Shown here piece by piece: positions 19,456 through 28,200 of a stretch of DNA of 64,000 bases (positions within the stretch are counted from its first letter, which is position 1; each line of letters starts with the position of its first letter). Under the pieces are notes generated by a model that saw only the letters and a list, made by a program, of their open reading frames with translations, did no database searches and was not told where the DNA came from. The stretch is from JAJPKK01 sp963702755. Lineage in GTDB: Bacteria; Pseudomonadota; Alphaproteobacteria; Rhizobiales; Xanthobacteraceae. The translations under genes were made by a program, and so were the position numbers. Location of the stretch: the NCBI GenBank assembly GCA_963702755.1, contig CAVPDZ010000007.1, forward strand, positions 124,001-188,000, written 5' to 3'.

Positions 19456-20742
19456 TCACCGACTGGCGCGTCGCTGCAGCAGCTTGCTGAGGAGCGGCGG
19501 CAGGATGCCGCCGCCGCGGGCGCGCTTGGCTTCGCCTCGCCCCGTCAGGAACTGCGCCAGGGTCCGAAAGGTCTCCGAGACGCGATGGCCCGACGCGATC
19601 TCCGAGATCATCTGACCGTTGTTCGCCGCGTTGCCGAAGATCTGCGGCTCGAACGGGATCACCGCGATCGGCTCGTCCTCGATCGCCTTGGCGAAGTCAG
19701 CCGGCTTGATCTCCGGGCGCTTCGGCACGCCGACCATGTTGAGGGCATAGAGCGGCCGGCGATCGTTGGGCCGGGTGCCGCGCAACATGTCGATCAGGCT
19801 CTTGGTGTTGCGGAGATTGGCGAGGTCAGGCGCCGCAATGATCAGGATGTCGTCGGCAGCAATCAGTGTGCGCCGCGTCCACGCGCTCCATTGATGCGGC
19901 ACGTCGAGAACCACGAACGGCACAGCGACGCGCAGCACGTCCATCACCGGATCGAACGCCTCGGCGCCGAAATCGTAGACCCGGTCGAGCGTCGCCGGCG
20001 CGGCCAGCAAACTCAAATGGTCGGTGCATTTGGACAGCAGGCGATCGACGAAGGCAGTGTCGACGCGATCCGGCGAGAACACCGCGTCGGCAATGCCCTG
20101 GGTCGGATCCTGATTGTAATCGAGCCCAGCGGTGCCGAACGGGAGATCGAGATCGGCGATCACCGCGTCGAGCGCCATGTCGCGGGCGACCGCCCAGGCG
20201 ATATTGTGGGCGATCGACGAGGCGCCGACGCCGCCCTTGGCGCCGACCACTGCCACGATCTTACCAACTGGCTTGGCGTCCGGGGCATTGAAGAGACCGC
20301 AGACCGCACGTACCACGTCGAGCGAAGCGATCGGCGCAATCAGATAATCGCTAATGCCGCGGCGAATCAGGTCGCGATAGAGCAGCACGTCGTTGTGCTT
20401 GCCGATGACGATGACGCGCGTGCCGGCGTCGCAGACATCGGCAAGCGAATCAAGCCCGGCCAGAATGTCGTTGCCGTGGCTTTCAGACTCGAGGATCACG
20501 ACGTTGGGCGTCGGCGATGAGCGGTAGGCCTCGAGAGCCGCCGTGATGCCGCCCATCTGCATGCGGACATGCGCTTTGGCGAGCCGCCGGTCCTCGGCCG
20601 CTGCCTGGATCACCGACGCGGTCTCGACCGTCTCGCAAAATGCCTGCACCGACACCCGCGGTGCGGGTGCGATGAACTCGTCCTGGTCTGGTGGCGCGAC
20701 CGGCGCCTCAGGAGCGCCGGTCTTTTCCTGGTACCTGATCAT
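19456..20742 (-). CDS. cpaE: CpaE/TadZ pilus-localisation ATPase
   Basis: A 428-residue MinD/ParA-like protein with an N-terminal response-regulator-like domain (NVVILESE...DAGTRVIVIG...ISDYLIAPI) and a C-terminal ATPase with a deviant Walker A, VVGAKGGVGASS. CpaE places the Tad machine at the right site in the cell. Its start overlaps the cpaD stop. The receiver domain has no clear phosphorylatable Asp pocket, as is normal for TadZ. Confidence 0.93.
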   Translation of the reverse strand: MIRYQEKTGAPEAPVAPPDQDEFIAPAPRVSVQAFCETVETASVIQAAAEDRRLAKAHVRMQMGGITAALEAYRSSPTPNVVILESESHGNDILAGLDSLADVCDAGTRVIVIGKHNDVLLYRDLIRRGISDYLIAPIASLDVVRAVCGLFNAPDAKPVGKIVAVVGAKGGVGASSIAHNIAWAVARDMALDAVIADLDLPFGTAGLDYNQDPTQGIADAVFSPDRVDTAFVDRLLSKCTDHLSLLAAPATLDRVYDFGAEAFDPVMDVLRVAVPFVVLDVPHQWSAWTRRTLIAADDILIIAAPDLANLRNTKSLIDMLRGTRPNDRRPLYALNMVGVPKRPEIKPADFAKAIEDEPIAVIPFEPQIFGNAANNGQMISEIASGHRVSETFRTLAQFLTGRGEAKRARGGGILPPLLSKLLQRRASR

Positions 20743-21500
20743 TTTCCGACATCGCTTATCTTGGCTTTTTCGTTGTTTTGATTTTGCGTCGTCGTGTCTT
20801 CACCCTTGCGATACTTTTCGAGCACCACCGAGCGCCGCGCCGTATAGGGCGGGATTTCGGCGCGCGGCTGGATGAGGTCGGCGGGATCGTCGACCATCGC
20901 CGCGAGATTGCGCTGCTGGGAGCAGCCGAGATTGTAGTAGGGCTTGTTGGTGATGTAATCGATGCCCGCGCCGGGACCGAGATCGTTCGGCCACACGCCA
21001 CACGGCCCGGCGTTCGCCACCATGCGAGGATATTGCAGCAGGATCGGTGGCGGCCGGATCGGGGCGCCCGGCGGATTGAGGCCGGGTATCGTTTCTACCG
21101 CGATGGCCTTCGGCGGAATCCCGGCCTCGGCCAGAATGCGGCGGATCTCGGGAACCGTGTCGCGCGCTGCGCGCTCGTTGGGCGAGCCGACCGGAGTGCG
21201 GATCAAAATTCCGCCCGTCGAGTTGCGCTGCCAGTTCGTTGCGAACGCATAAACTTCGGTGCGCTCGTGCGGGGTCAGGCCGGGATGGTGCATGCCGATG
21301 AGCAGTTCGACGGTGCGGACCCCTTCGTGAACGGTGATCGGATGGCGCTCGGCGGCGTCGTAGGAATACGGGATCGTGTCGGGCGTCTCGATCGTCTTGC
21401 ACGCCGCAAGCGATGCGCCGATCAGCGCGACTGCCGCGATCTGCGCGGCGCGGCTTCGCCGTAGCTCGCCCGTCCTCAGGGCCGGCACCGGTCGGTTCAT
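20739..21500 (-). CDS. cpaD: CpaD pilus biogenesis lipoprotein
   Basis: A 253-residue protein with a lipoprotein signal ending IGASLAACKTI and the CpaD core: THE-like ERHPITVHEGVRTVELLIG, NSTGGILIRTPVGSPNE and CGVWPNDLGPG. CpaD stabilises the CpaC secretin pore in the outer membrane. The chosen ATG has GGAG about six bases upstream. It overlaps cpaE by four bases and follows cpaC closely, so all three are co-translated. Confidence 0.92.
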   Translation of the reverse strand: MNRPVPALRTGELRRSRAAQIAAVALIGASLAACKTIETPDTIPYSYDAAERHPITVHEGVRTVELLIGMHHPGLTPHERTEVYAFATNWQRNSTGGILIRTPVGSPNERAARDTVPEIRRILAEAGIPPKAIAVETIPGLNPPGAPIRPPPILLQYPRMVANAGPCGVWPNDLGPGAGIDYITNKPYYNLGCSQQRNLAAMVDDPADLIQPRAEIPPYTARRSVVLEKYRKGEDTTTQNQNNEKAKISDVGK

Positions 21501-21522
21501 CGTCATCTCCTCGCCGCGCATA

Positions 21523-23040
21523 TCAATCGAGAATGAAGCCATAGTTGCCGCGATACGCACGCTGGGGATCGACTGGAACAGGTGGAGCAGCACTGGTGGC
21601 ATTGGTGACGCCATAGAGCCGGTTGAACCGGGCGAGCAGCATCGCGGACGGATCGGTGGAATCGGCGAAGCCATCGTCCGGCCGCGAGAGGTCGCGACGC
21701 GGCACGGCATGAACGGCGTACGGCGTGACCAGGATCATCAGCTCGGTCTGGTGATTGACGTAATCGCGGCTGCGGAACAGCGTGCCCAGGATCGGGATCT
21801 CCATGAGTTCCGGAAGCCCGTTGATTTCCTGCACCGTCTGCTCTTCGAGCATACCCGCCATCGCAAGCGAGCCGCCGCTCGGGATTTCGACAGTGGTCTC
21901 GGCGCGGCGCACGCGGATCGATGGGATCGTGATGTTGGGGCCGCCGTTCGGCTGCGACAGCACCATCGAATTTTGGGTCGACAGATCGGAGACTTCGGTC
22001 AGGACCTTGAGGCTGATCCGCCCTTCGCCGAGCACGACCGGCGTGAAGTTGAGGCTGACGCCGAATTTCTTGAAGTCGATCGAGGTCTGACAGGTCGTCG
22101 GGATCGACGTGGTGTTACACGAAACGCCGGCCGGGATCGGGAATTCGCCGCCGACCAGGAACGTGGCGCTCTCGCCTGAGATCGCGCTCAAGGTAGGCTC
22201 GGCGAGCGTTCGCAAGACGCCGGCGCGCTCCATCGCCTGGATGATGGCGGTCGGGTTAGCCGGCGTGCCGCCGAACCCCGGAATGTTGACGCCGACCTGG
22301 GTGGTGCTGATGGCCTGCAACGACGCCGAGAACGGATTGTTGGTGGAGAAGTTCACCACCGCGTTCCCTCTACCGAACTGACCATTAAGGTTGATGCCCA
22401 GCTGCTTGATGATTTCGCGCTGGACTTCGCCGACCGTCACCTTGAGCATGACCTGGTCGCGGCCGAGCACCGTGATGTTGTTGACCACTTTGGTGGCGTC
22501 GCCGGCGAGGCGCGCGGCAACGTCGAATGCGCGCTGGGCATCCACCATGTTCTGCACGGTGCCGGTCAGGATGACGCCGTCGGCAATCGCCTCGACGCGA
22601 ACGTTGCCGTCCGGAAACATCTGCCTGAGCGCAGCGCGCAGGCCATTGAGGTCTTTTGTCACCGCAATGTCGAAGCCGGCGAGCTGGTGGCCTTCAGCGT
22701 CGAAGAAATAGATGTTGGTCTGGCCGACGGTGACACCGATGATATAGGCGCGCCGCACCGTGCGGATGATCGCGTTGGCGATCTTCGGATCGGCGACGAG
22801 CACGTCCTTGACGTCACGCGGCAGGTCGACCACCACCGATTTGCCGACGCCGAGCGGAACGAAGTTCGAGGAAAACTCAGAGGCCACGACCTTCGCGCTC
22901 GGAGGCGGCGGCTCAGGCGCGCGCTGACCGGCGACGGCGGCCTCGAAATCCGGCCACAGCGCGATGAGGCACGTCGTGAGGATCGCAACGCCTGCGAATT
23001 TCGATCTCCCCATTTTTCGTACCCTTTTCCCCATCGTCAT
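21523..23040 (-). CDS. cpaC: CpaC/RcpA outer-membrane secretin of Tad pilus
   Basis: A 505-residue secretin. A signal segment is at the N-terminus, followed by the pilus N-domain (GKSVVVDLPRDVKDVLVADP), a BON-like segment (VEAIADGVILTGTVQNMVDA) and the secretin domain ending with the conserved EIPILGTLFRSRDY and TELMILVTPY. It forms the outer-membrane channel for the Flp pilus. Its start overlaps the cpaB stop by four bases. Confidence 0.94.
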   Translation of the reverse strand: MTMGKRVRKMGRSKFAGVAILTTCLIALWPDFEAAVAGQRAPEPPPPSAKVVASEFSSNFVPLGVGKSVVVDLPRDVKDVLVADPKIANAIIRTVRRAYIIGVTVGQTNIYFFDAEGHQLAGFDIAVTKDLNGLRAALRQMFPDGNVRVEAIADGVILTGTVQNMVDAQRAFDVAARLAGDATKVVNNITVLGRDQVMLKVTVGEVQREIIKQLGINLNGQFGRGNAVVNFSTNNPFSASLQAISTTQVGVNIPGFGGTPANPTAIIQAMERAGVLRTLAEPTLSAISGESATFLVGGEFPIPAGVSCNTTSIPTTCQTSIDFKKFGVSLNFTPVVLGEGRISLKVLTEVSDLSTQNSMVLSQPNGGPNITIPSIRVRRAETTVEIPSGGSLAMAGMLEEQTVQEINGLPELMEIPILGTLFRSRDYVNHQTELMILVTPYAVHAVPRRDLSRPDDGFADSTDPSAMLLARFNRLYGVTNATSAAPPVPVDPQRAYRGNYGFILD

Positions 23041-23843
23041 TTCGGAATAGTGGTGCTCGTGACCCCAAACCGGACCATGTTGAGCCGTCGCGACATCGAC
23101 GGGTCATCGACGGGCTTCGCGGCCTGATGCTTTTCGGGATCGGAATCCTCAAGGCTGCGCAGCGCGAGCGAGAGCGTGCCCATCAGGCGCCCCATGGCCA
23201 GCATTTCGGCCTGACGTGACGTCAGCTCGAGGGTCGCCGTCTTGCCGACCACGACGCGTTGCCCGTTCTTTTCTTCGACGTTCTGATCGATCGCGAGCAC
23301 GCGCACGTCGGTGAGCAGCGTCTCCGCCGTCATCGTTTCGACGCCGGTGAGGCGTTCGGCCTCCTTGTCGCGGCGCGACAAAATCACATCGACCCGGTCG
23401 TTGGGCAGGATGAATCCACCGGCGCCGGTTTCAGGCGAAATCTCCACCGACACCGCCCGCATGCCGCCGGGCAGGATCGCGGCCATGTAGCCCGATCCGT
23501 TCGCCTTGATCAGCTTGCTTTCGCGCAGCGGTTCACCGTTGGCGACGGGCACGCGCGCGATCGACCCGGCCAGCTGCGCAATGGCGTCCGGACGGTCGGA
23601 CTTGCGTACGAATTGCGGACTGACGGATGCCGAAGGCCAGGGGATCCAGCCCATGTCTTGGGCCTGAATGACCTGACCAATGTTGATGTCCTTCTTCGCG
23701 ACCAGCACGTCGGCGGTATCGACGGCGACGACCGGTGCCGGCGTGATGATCTGCTGCGGCTGCTCCGACCTGCCGACGAGCAGCACGGCGGCACCACCTG
23801 CCGCGAGCGCAATGCCGAGGACGACGAGACGCGCGATCTTCAT
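23037..23843 (-). CDS. cpaB: CpaB/RcpC pilus assembly protein (SAF domain)
   Basis: A 268-residue protein with one N-terminal membrane anchor (RLVVLGIALAAGGAAVLLV), a SAF-like domain (VLVAKKDINIGQVIQAQDMG, IARVPVANGEPLRESKL) and the RcpC domain with GGFILPNDRVDVILSRRD. CpaB is a periplasmic partner of the secretin. It is the gene after the prepilin peptidase, with a 180-base gap that contains no obvious gene. Confidence 0.93.
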   Translation of the reverse strand: MKIARLVVLGIALAAGGAAVLLVGRSEQPQQIITPAPVVAVDTADVLVAKKDINIGQVIQAQDMGWIPWPSASVSPQFVRKSDRPDAIAQLAGSIARVPVANGEPLRESKLIKANGSGYMAAILPGGMRAVSVEISPETGAGGFILPNDRVDVILSRRDKEAERLTGVETMTAETLLTDVRVLAIDQNVEEKNGQRVVVGKTATLELTSRQAEMLAMGRLMGTLSLALRSLEDSDPEKHQAAKPVDDPSMSRRLNMVRFGVTSTTIPK

Positions 23844-24023
23844 ACGCTTTGCTTTCTACAACGCGACGGATACGAGCCGTCTTCTTGCCGACAGCGGATG
23901 CTGGCGGCGGCGACGATGCCGCTACGCTGGAGGTAGTGGGCGGGCGCCGTCCTGGCGCAATTCCATCAGCCAAACGTCAATTGATGGTTAACTTTGGGTA
24001 TCGAAATCGAGTTAATTAAGCGT

Positions 24024-24563
24024 TTAGGAAGGCAAGGGTGTCCCGTCCGTCTTTGCTAGAGCGGCTCCCGCCGTGACCCAGGCGGTCGACGGATAGATAA
24101 TGAGAGCTGCTGCCGCGAGCGCGATGCCGTACGGCACTCCGCCGGTGGGTTCGTGCAGCCGCGCGATCCAGGCCTGCTCGGCGAGCACCCGCGGCAACGC
24201 TCGCCGGCGGAACTCGAGGATCGCTAGTGTCAGCGCGCCGCCGATCACCGAGGCTACCAGGAGATAGTCGAGAAGGTGCGCAAAACCGAACCACAGTGCG
24301 GTCGCCGCCGCGAACTTGGCGTCTCCACCGCCAATCCAGCCGCGGGCAAAGAAGACGAAGCTCACCGCGAGGACGAGAAAGCCAGCGGCGAAATGGTTGC
24401 CGAAGTCGGCAATCGACATCCGATCAAGCAGGCCCAGCGCAATGAAGCCTGCCGTCAGAATGATCGAAATGACGTTCGAGATTTTCATCGTGAAGAGATC
24501 GGTCGAGGCCGCAAATGCCATCAATGCGGGAAACAGCAACAGTAAGGCAGCTTCGATCAGCAT
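24024..24563 (-). CDS. cpaA: Prepilin peptidase CpaA/TadV
   Basis: A 179-residue A24-type aspartic prepilin peptidase with about five to six membrane segments. The two catalytic Asp residues are in ASTDLFTMKISN (near residue 22) and WIGGGDAKF (GxGD motif, near 78). The short single-domain form without an N-methylase is typical for TadV, which cleaves Flp pilins and TadE/F pseudopilins. It lies downstream of the two pilin genes. Confidence 0.92.
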   Translation of the reverse strand: MLIEAALLLLFPALMAFAASTDLFTMKISNVISIILTAGFIALGLLDRMSIADFGNHFAAGFLVLAVSFVFFARGWIGGGDAKFAAATALWFGFAHLLDYLLVASVIGGALTLAILEFRRRALPRVLAEQAWIARLHEPTGGVPYGIALAAAALIIYPSTAWVTAGAALAKTDGTPLPS

Positions 24564-24784
24564 CGCTTTCTCTCCGCAGGGGCAGCGAGGGCGTCGCGGG
24601 CCCCCGCCGCGACGTTGCCGCTCCTTGCATTTCGAACGGTCGTTTGCCGTCCTGCGGCTTGAAAGTCCGGCGGTGCCGGACCCTCACGGCGCACCGCGAG
24701 GGACCGCAGTCGAAAGCGAGCATAAAGTGCTTGGTTTGATGATTTGTTAGCGCCTCCTCCGATCGCGCTCGCCTACTTTCGGCT

Positions 24785-24958
24785 TTATTTTCCGGCGGTC
24801 GCGAGCTGCGACGCAACCGTGCTGAAAGTATTTGTCAGTTGCGTGCCGAGTGCATTGACTACGGCGATGATCGCAACCGAGATGCCGGCAGCAATCAGAC
24901 CATATTCGATGGCGGTCGCACCCGACTCGTCCAGAAAGAAGCGCGCAAGAGACTTCAT
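24785..24958 (-). CDS. flp: Flp/Fap pilin, second copy
   Basis: A 57-residue class IVb pilin. The leader MKSLARFFLDESG ends at the cleavage Gly, followed by the Flp motif ATAIEYGLIAAGI with Glu and Tyr at positions 5 and 6, and a hydrophobic helix. The start has GGAG six bases upstream. It differs from the first copy at 25183-25359 mainly in the leader and near TQLTNTFSTVA. Having a second pilin gene between a terminator and cpaA suggests lower expression than the first copy. Confidence 0.94.
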   Translation of the reverse strand: MKSLARFFLDESGATAIEYGLIAAGISVAIIAVVNALGTQLTNTFSTVASQLATAGK

Positions 24959-25126
24959 GGATAACTCCGTGGCTTGCATCGCGGCCGTGCCCGCGACGAG
25001 CGGGAACCTACCGCCCAGCCTCTAAGCCGCGATTACGTTGCAGTGCGAAGATTGAATAGAATTTGCATGAAAAACGCGCGCCGGTTGTAGATACGTTTTA
25101 TTGGGCGCGGCGCCAGCTCAAAAATG

Positions 25127-25162
25127 CAAAAGGCCCCGAGGCATTCGCCTCGGGGCCTTTCA
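25127..25162. terminator. Strong intrinsic terminator between the two pilin genes
   Basis: A perfect eleven-base stem, aggccccgagg and its complement, around a six-base loop, with A-rich sequence on one side and T on the other, so it could work in both directions. It lies 20 bases after the first pilin gene on the minus strand. Confidence 0.88.
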
Positions 25163-25182
25163 TAAGGTGCGGTTTCGGCGGC

Positions 25183-25359
25183 TTACTTGCCGGCCGTCGC
25201 GAGCTGCGAGGAAACGGTGCTGAAGGTCTTCTGCAGCTGCGTGCCGAGAGAGTTGACGACTGCGATAATCGCAACCGAGATGCCGGCCGCGATGAGGCCG
25301 TATTCAATCGCCGTCGCGCCGGACTCGTCATTCACGAAACGCTTCACGAGGGTGTTCAT
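25183..25359 (-). CDS. flp: Flp/Fap pilin, first copy
   Basis: A 58-residue class IVb pilin, the major subunit candidate. The leader MNTLVKRFVNDESG is followed by ATAIEYGLIAAGISVAIIAV. AGGAGC lies about eight bases upstream of the ATG. The gene has its own strong terminator directly downstream, the usual arrangement for an abundantly made pilin. The upstream 370-base AT-rich gap holds its promoter. Confidence 0.95.
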   Translation of the reverse strand: MNTLVKRFVNDESGATAIEYGLIAAGISVAIIAVVNSLGTQLQKTFSTVSSQLATAGK

Positions 25360-25732
25360 TATAGTTGCTCCTGGTCCACTGTAGCTGTCTGAGCTCGGTC
25401 GTTTTGAGCGCCGGTTGTTTCCCCGGTCGTCCTGACCTGGTGCAGACTTAAATCCGCCCATTGCAGTGAAGTTAATTTGAACAGGGAAAACTCGTCTTTT
25501 AAAGGCGATCATTGTGCGTGGTTAAAATGCGATTGACGATTTCCTCTCGATTTTATCGATCGTCGCGCAGATATATCGAAGAGGCAAGAGAATTCATGAA
25601 AACACCAATCGATCGTGCCATTCAGTCTTCGAATGTTATTTCGGTTTGATTCACCAATTTGCCTTTAGCTGACGTCGCCTGCCGAAATCTGTTTCGTGCC
25701 TTCGTTTGGTTCTTGCGTACAGGGTGGTGTCG
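25360..25732. other. Divergent promoter region of the tad locus
   Basis: No gene is visible in this gap between the first flp gene (minus) and the pilus N-domain gene (plus). The part from about 25455 to 25640 is AT-rich. A short inverted repeat, ccgg...ccgg around 25410-25430, is the only structure noted. Promoters for both directions must lie here, but no clear sigma-54 or sigma-70 elements stood out. Confidence 0.5.
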
Positions 25733-26224
25733 ATGTTTACCGAAAGTATGAAGAAGATCGCGATCTGCCGAGCCGCGGCAATCACCGTGACACTCCTCGC
25801 CATTTCGATCGGGTCTGGCGCGCGCGCTCAGGGGCTTACCGTCTTCCTCGATCAAGCAAGGGTAGCGAGACTTCCTGAGCGGACGAATACGCTTGTGGTT
25901 GGCAATCCGTTAATCGCCGACGTGACCATCCAATCCGGCGGCACGATGGTGGTGACCGGCAAGGGTTACGGCATCACCAATCTGATCGCCCTCGATCGCA
26001 ACGGCAAAGTACTCGCCGAGCAACTGGTTCATGTGCGAAGCGCGATCGATACCGTCACCGTGTTTCGTGGCATCACGCGGGAATCCTACAGCTGCGCGCC
26101 GAATTGCGAGCGGCGTATCACGCTTGGTGACCTGCCGGATTATTTCGACAATACGCTCGGCGAAACGGTCAACCGCAATTTGCGCGCCCAGCAAATCCAG
26201 ACTGGCACCGGCGCGGCACGGTGA
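25733..26224 (+). CDS. Secreted pilus N-domain protein of tad locus
   Basis: A protein of about 163 residues with a signal peptide ending SGARAQ and one domain like the N-terminal part of CpaC-type secretins (LTVFLDQARVARLPERTNTL, VGNPLIADVTIQSGGTMVVT, GKGYGITNLIALDRNGKVL). The secretin domain itself is absent, so this is a free-standing N0-like domain, frequently found beside TadE genes in rhizobia. It may cap or regulate the CpaC pore. The ATG used follows GGGTGG; an alternative ATG lies 15 bases downstream. Confidence 0.85.
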   Translation: MFTESMKKIAICRAAAITVTLLAISIGSGARAQGLTVFLDQARVARLPERTNTLVVGNPLIADVTIQSGGTMVVTGKGYGITNLIALDRNGKVLAEQLVHVRSAIDTVTVFRGITRESYSCAPNCERRITLGDLPDYFDNTLGETVNRNLRAQQIQTGTGAAR

Positions 26225-26346
26225 CGAAAGGCCTGACGCGGACCGATCATTGTGATCTGGAACCGACGACTGCGGTTAATCCGGCATTAACGCCGGCACC
26301 AAAATAACGCGGCAACCAGGAACCGTTCGCTCATAGGGATCGTGAC

Positions 26347-26968
26347 ATGGTTTCGCGCGATCTTTCAACCTTGCGGGGCTTAGGGGCCATGCGCACTTTC
26401 CGGAAACTGCTGCTTCGCGCCCGGCATGCGGCCGGGCTGCAACGCTTCTGTCGCAATGAACAGGGTGCAGCCGCCGTCGAATTCGCGATGGTGATGGTAC
26501 CGTTCCTCGTCTTCCTGATGGCGATCATGCAATCGGCTCTCGTGCTATTCGCCGGCCAAGTGCTGCAGACCGCAACGACCAGTGCCGCGCGGCAGATCCT
26601 AACCGGGCAAGCACAGAATGCCGGCTGGAACGCGCAACAATTTCAGAACAGCGTCTGCACCAATCTTACTGTCATGTTCAATTGCGCTAGCAATCTTTAC
26701 ATCGACGTTCGCTCGTTTTCGAGCTTCTCGACCGTCAGTTTGCCCAGCCTAACCAACCCGGATGGGACACTCACCAACAACTACGTCGTACCAGCCTGGG
26801 AATCCTGGCGATGTCGTCGTCGTGCGGATGATCTATCAATGGCCGATTATCGCGGCGGCGTTCGGGGGTCTCTACAAGTATGGACTGAGCGGTGCCACCG
26901 ACGCCACCAATTCCCATGCGCTCATCACCGCCGCGGCATTCCGCAACGAACCTTATGCTGCGAATTGA
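26347..26968 (+). CDS. TadE-like minor pseudopilin, frameshifted
   Basis: The N-terminal cytoplasmic stretch is followed by NEQGAAAVEFAMVMVPFLVF, the TadE/TadF signature with a Glu at +5 after the processing site, and one membrane segment. The C-terminal part lies in another frame from about 26795: the join runs ...TLTNNY to QPGNPGDVVVVRMIYQWP, the normal end of TadE proteins. A frame error is likely. It would be cleaved by CpaA and take part in pilus initiation. Confidence 0.87.
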
Positions 26969-26977
26969 GGGCGCGTC

Positions 26978-27565
26978 ATGAAGATGTTTCCCCGCTTCGT
27001 TTCGTTCTTGCGGCAGCGATGCCGCCGCCTTGCTGGCGATGAGCATGGTGTTTCGGCCATCGAGTTCTCGCTGCTGATGCCGCTGATGATGGTGATGTAT
27101 TTCGGCAGTATCGAAGTCACCGACGCAATCAGTGCCGATCGCCAGGTAACATTGGTGGCAAGCACCGTCGCCGATATCACATCGGAATACACCTCTGTGG
27201 CCCAAAGTGACGTAACGAACATTTTGGCCGCCGCGTCTACCGTGTTCTATCCCTTCTCGAATCCGCAGGTCGTGCTCTCCAGCGTCGTGATCGATGCGAA
27301 TGGCAATGCCTATGTTGACTGGAGCGCGACACAAAACGGGACCCAACGCTCCGGCAATGTCACAAGCATGGTCCCGACGGCGCTGCGCGTCGCCAATACC
27401 TCGCTGATCTGGGGTGAGGCCACGTACGTCTACAGGCCGTCGCTTGGCTACGTCATCACTGGTTCGTTCAACCTCTACAACCAGATATTCATGCGGCCGC
27501 GGCTGTCGGCCTGCGTGCAATACACCGGGTCGTACTGCTCAGGCGGGGCCGTCAACGCGCCGTAG
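26978..27565 (+). CDS. TadE/TadF-like minor pseudopilin
   Basis: A 195-residue protein starting nine bases after the previous gene. It has DEHGVSAIEFSLLMPLMMVM, again with the pseudopilin processing motif and one hydrophobic helix, followed by an extracytoplasmic domain with two Cys residues near the end (SACVQYTGSYCSGG). No VWA-domain TadG gene follows, unlike many tad loci. Confidence 0.88.
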   Translation: MKMFPRFVSFLRQRCRRLAGDEHGVSAIEFSLLMPLMMVMYFGSIEVTDAISADRQVTLVASTVADITSEYTSVAQSDVTNILAAASTVFYPFSNPQVVLSSVVIDANGNAYVDWSATQNGTQRSGNVTSMVPTALRVANTSLIWGEATYVYRPSLGYVITGSFNLYNQIFMRPRLSACVQYTGSYCSGGAVNAP

Positions 27566-27617
27566 TCCGCACGACGGTTCGCGGTTCGCGGCAGCCGATA
27601 TTTCGGCAAGGCGTCGG

Positions 27618-28070
27618 CTATCCCACTGGCAGCGCGGTGGTGGATTTGATCTTCTCCATGGCGAACCTTGAGGTCACGTTCTTCAGCGGTATCGCCGAGA
27701 TCAACTGCTTGTAGAACCGATCATAGCCGTGGATGTCGGGCGCAACGACGCGCAGCATGTAGTCGACGTCGCCGGCCATGCGATAGAATTCCATCACCTC
27801 CGGCATCGAGCCGACGAGCTCGGCGAACTTCTTCAGCCACTCCTCCGAGTGATCGCCGGTTTCGACCGAGACGAACACGGTGACGCCGAGCCCAAGCTTA
27901 TCCTGGTCGACCAACGCGACCCGCTTCTCGATGACGCCTTCGCCTTCAAGCTTCTGGATGCGCTTCCAGCAGGGCGTCGACGATAAGCCGACCCGGTTCC
28001 CGATTTCAGCGACCGAGAGCGACGCGTCCTGCTGCAGCACCGCAAGAATTTTACGATCGATGGCATCCAT
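27618..28070 (-). CDS. Lrp/AsnC family transcriptional regulator
   Basis: A 150-residue protein with an N-terminal winged helix (DRKILAVLQQDASLSVAEIG, then LSSTPCWKRIQKLEGEGVI) and a C-terminal RAM ligand-binding domain (GDVDYMLRVVAPDIHGYDRF). Members bind amino acids and control amino-acid metabolism and transport. It stands alone, convergent with the last tad gene. Its target is unknown. Confidence 0.93.
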   Translation of the reverse strand: MDAIDRKILAVLQQDASLSVAEIGNRVGLSSTPCWKRIQKLEGEGVIEKRVALVDQDKLGLGVTVFVSVETGDHSEEWLKKFAELVGSMPEVMEFYRMAGDVDYMLRVVAPDIHGYDRFYKQLISAIPLKNVTSRFAMEKIKSTTALPVG

Positions 28071-28200
28071 CGGAGTTCCCCAAACCAAAGATAATTCATA
28101 CGGGATTGCTTGGATTATAGACGTTTTTTCTCCAAAGCGGCAGTTTTGAACGCATAGGGGAAGGTTTTTGCGATTTACAGCACACGAGAGGCGTAGGCGC

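Noticed and set aside
18515..19615. 366-codon plus-strand frame opposite cpaF
   Set aside because: Antisense to the Walker and His boxes of a certain cpaF gene.
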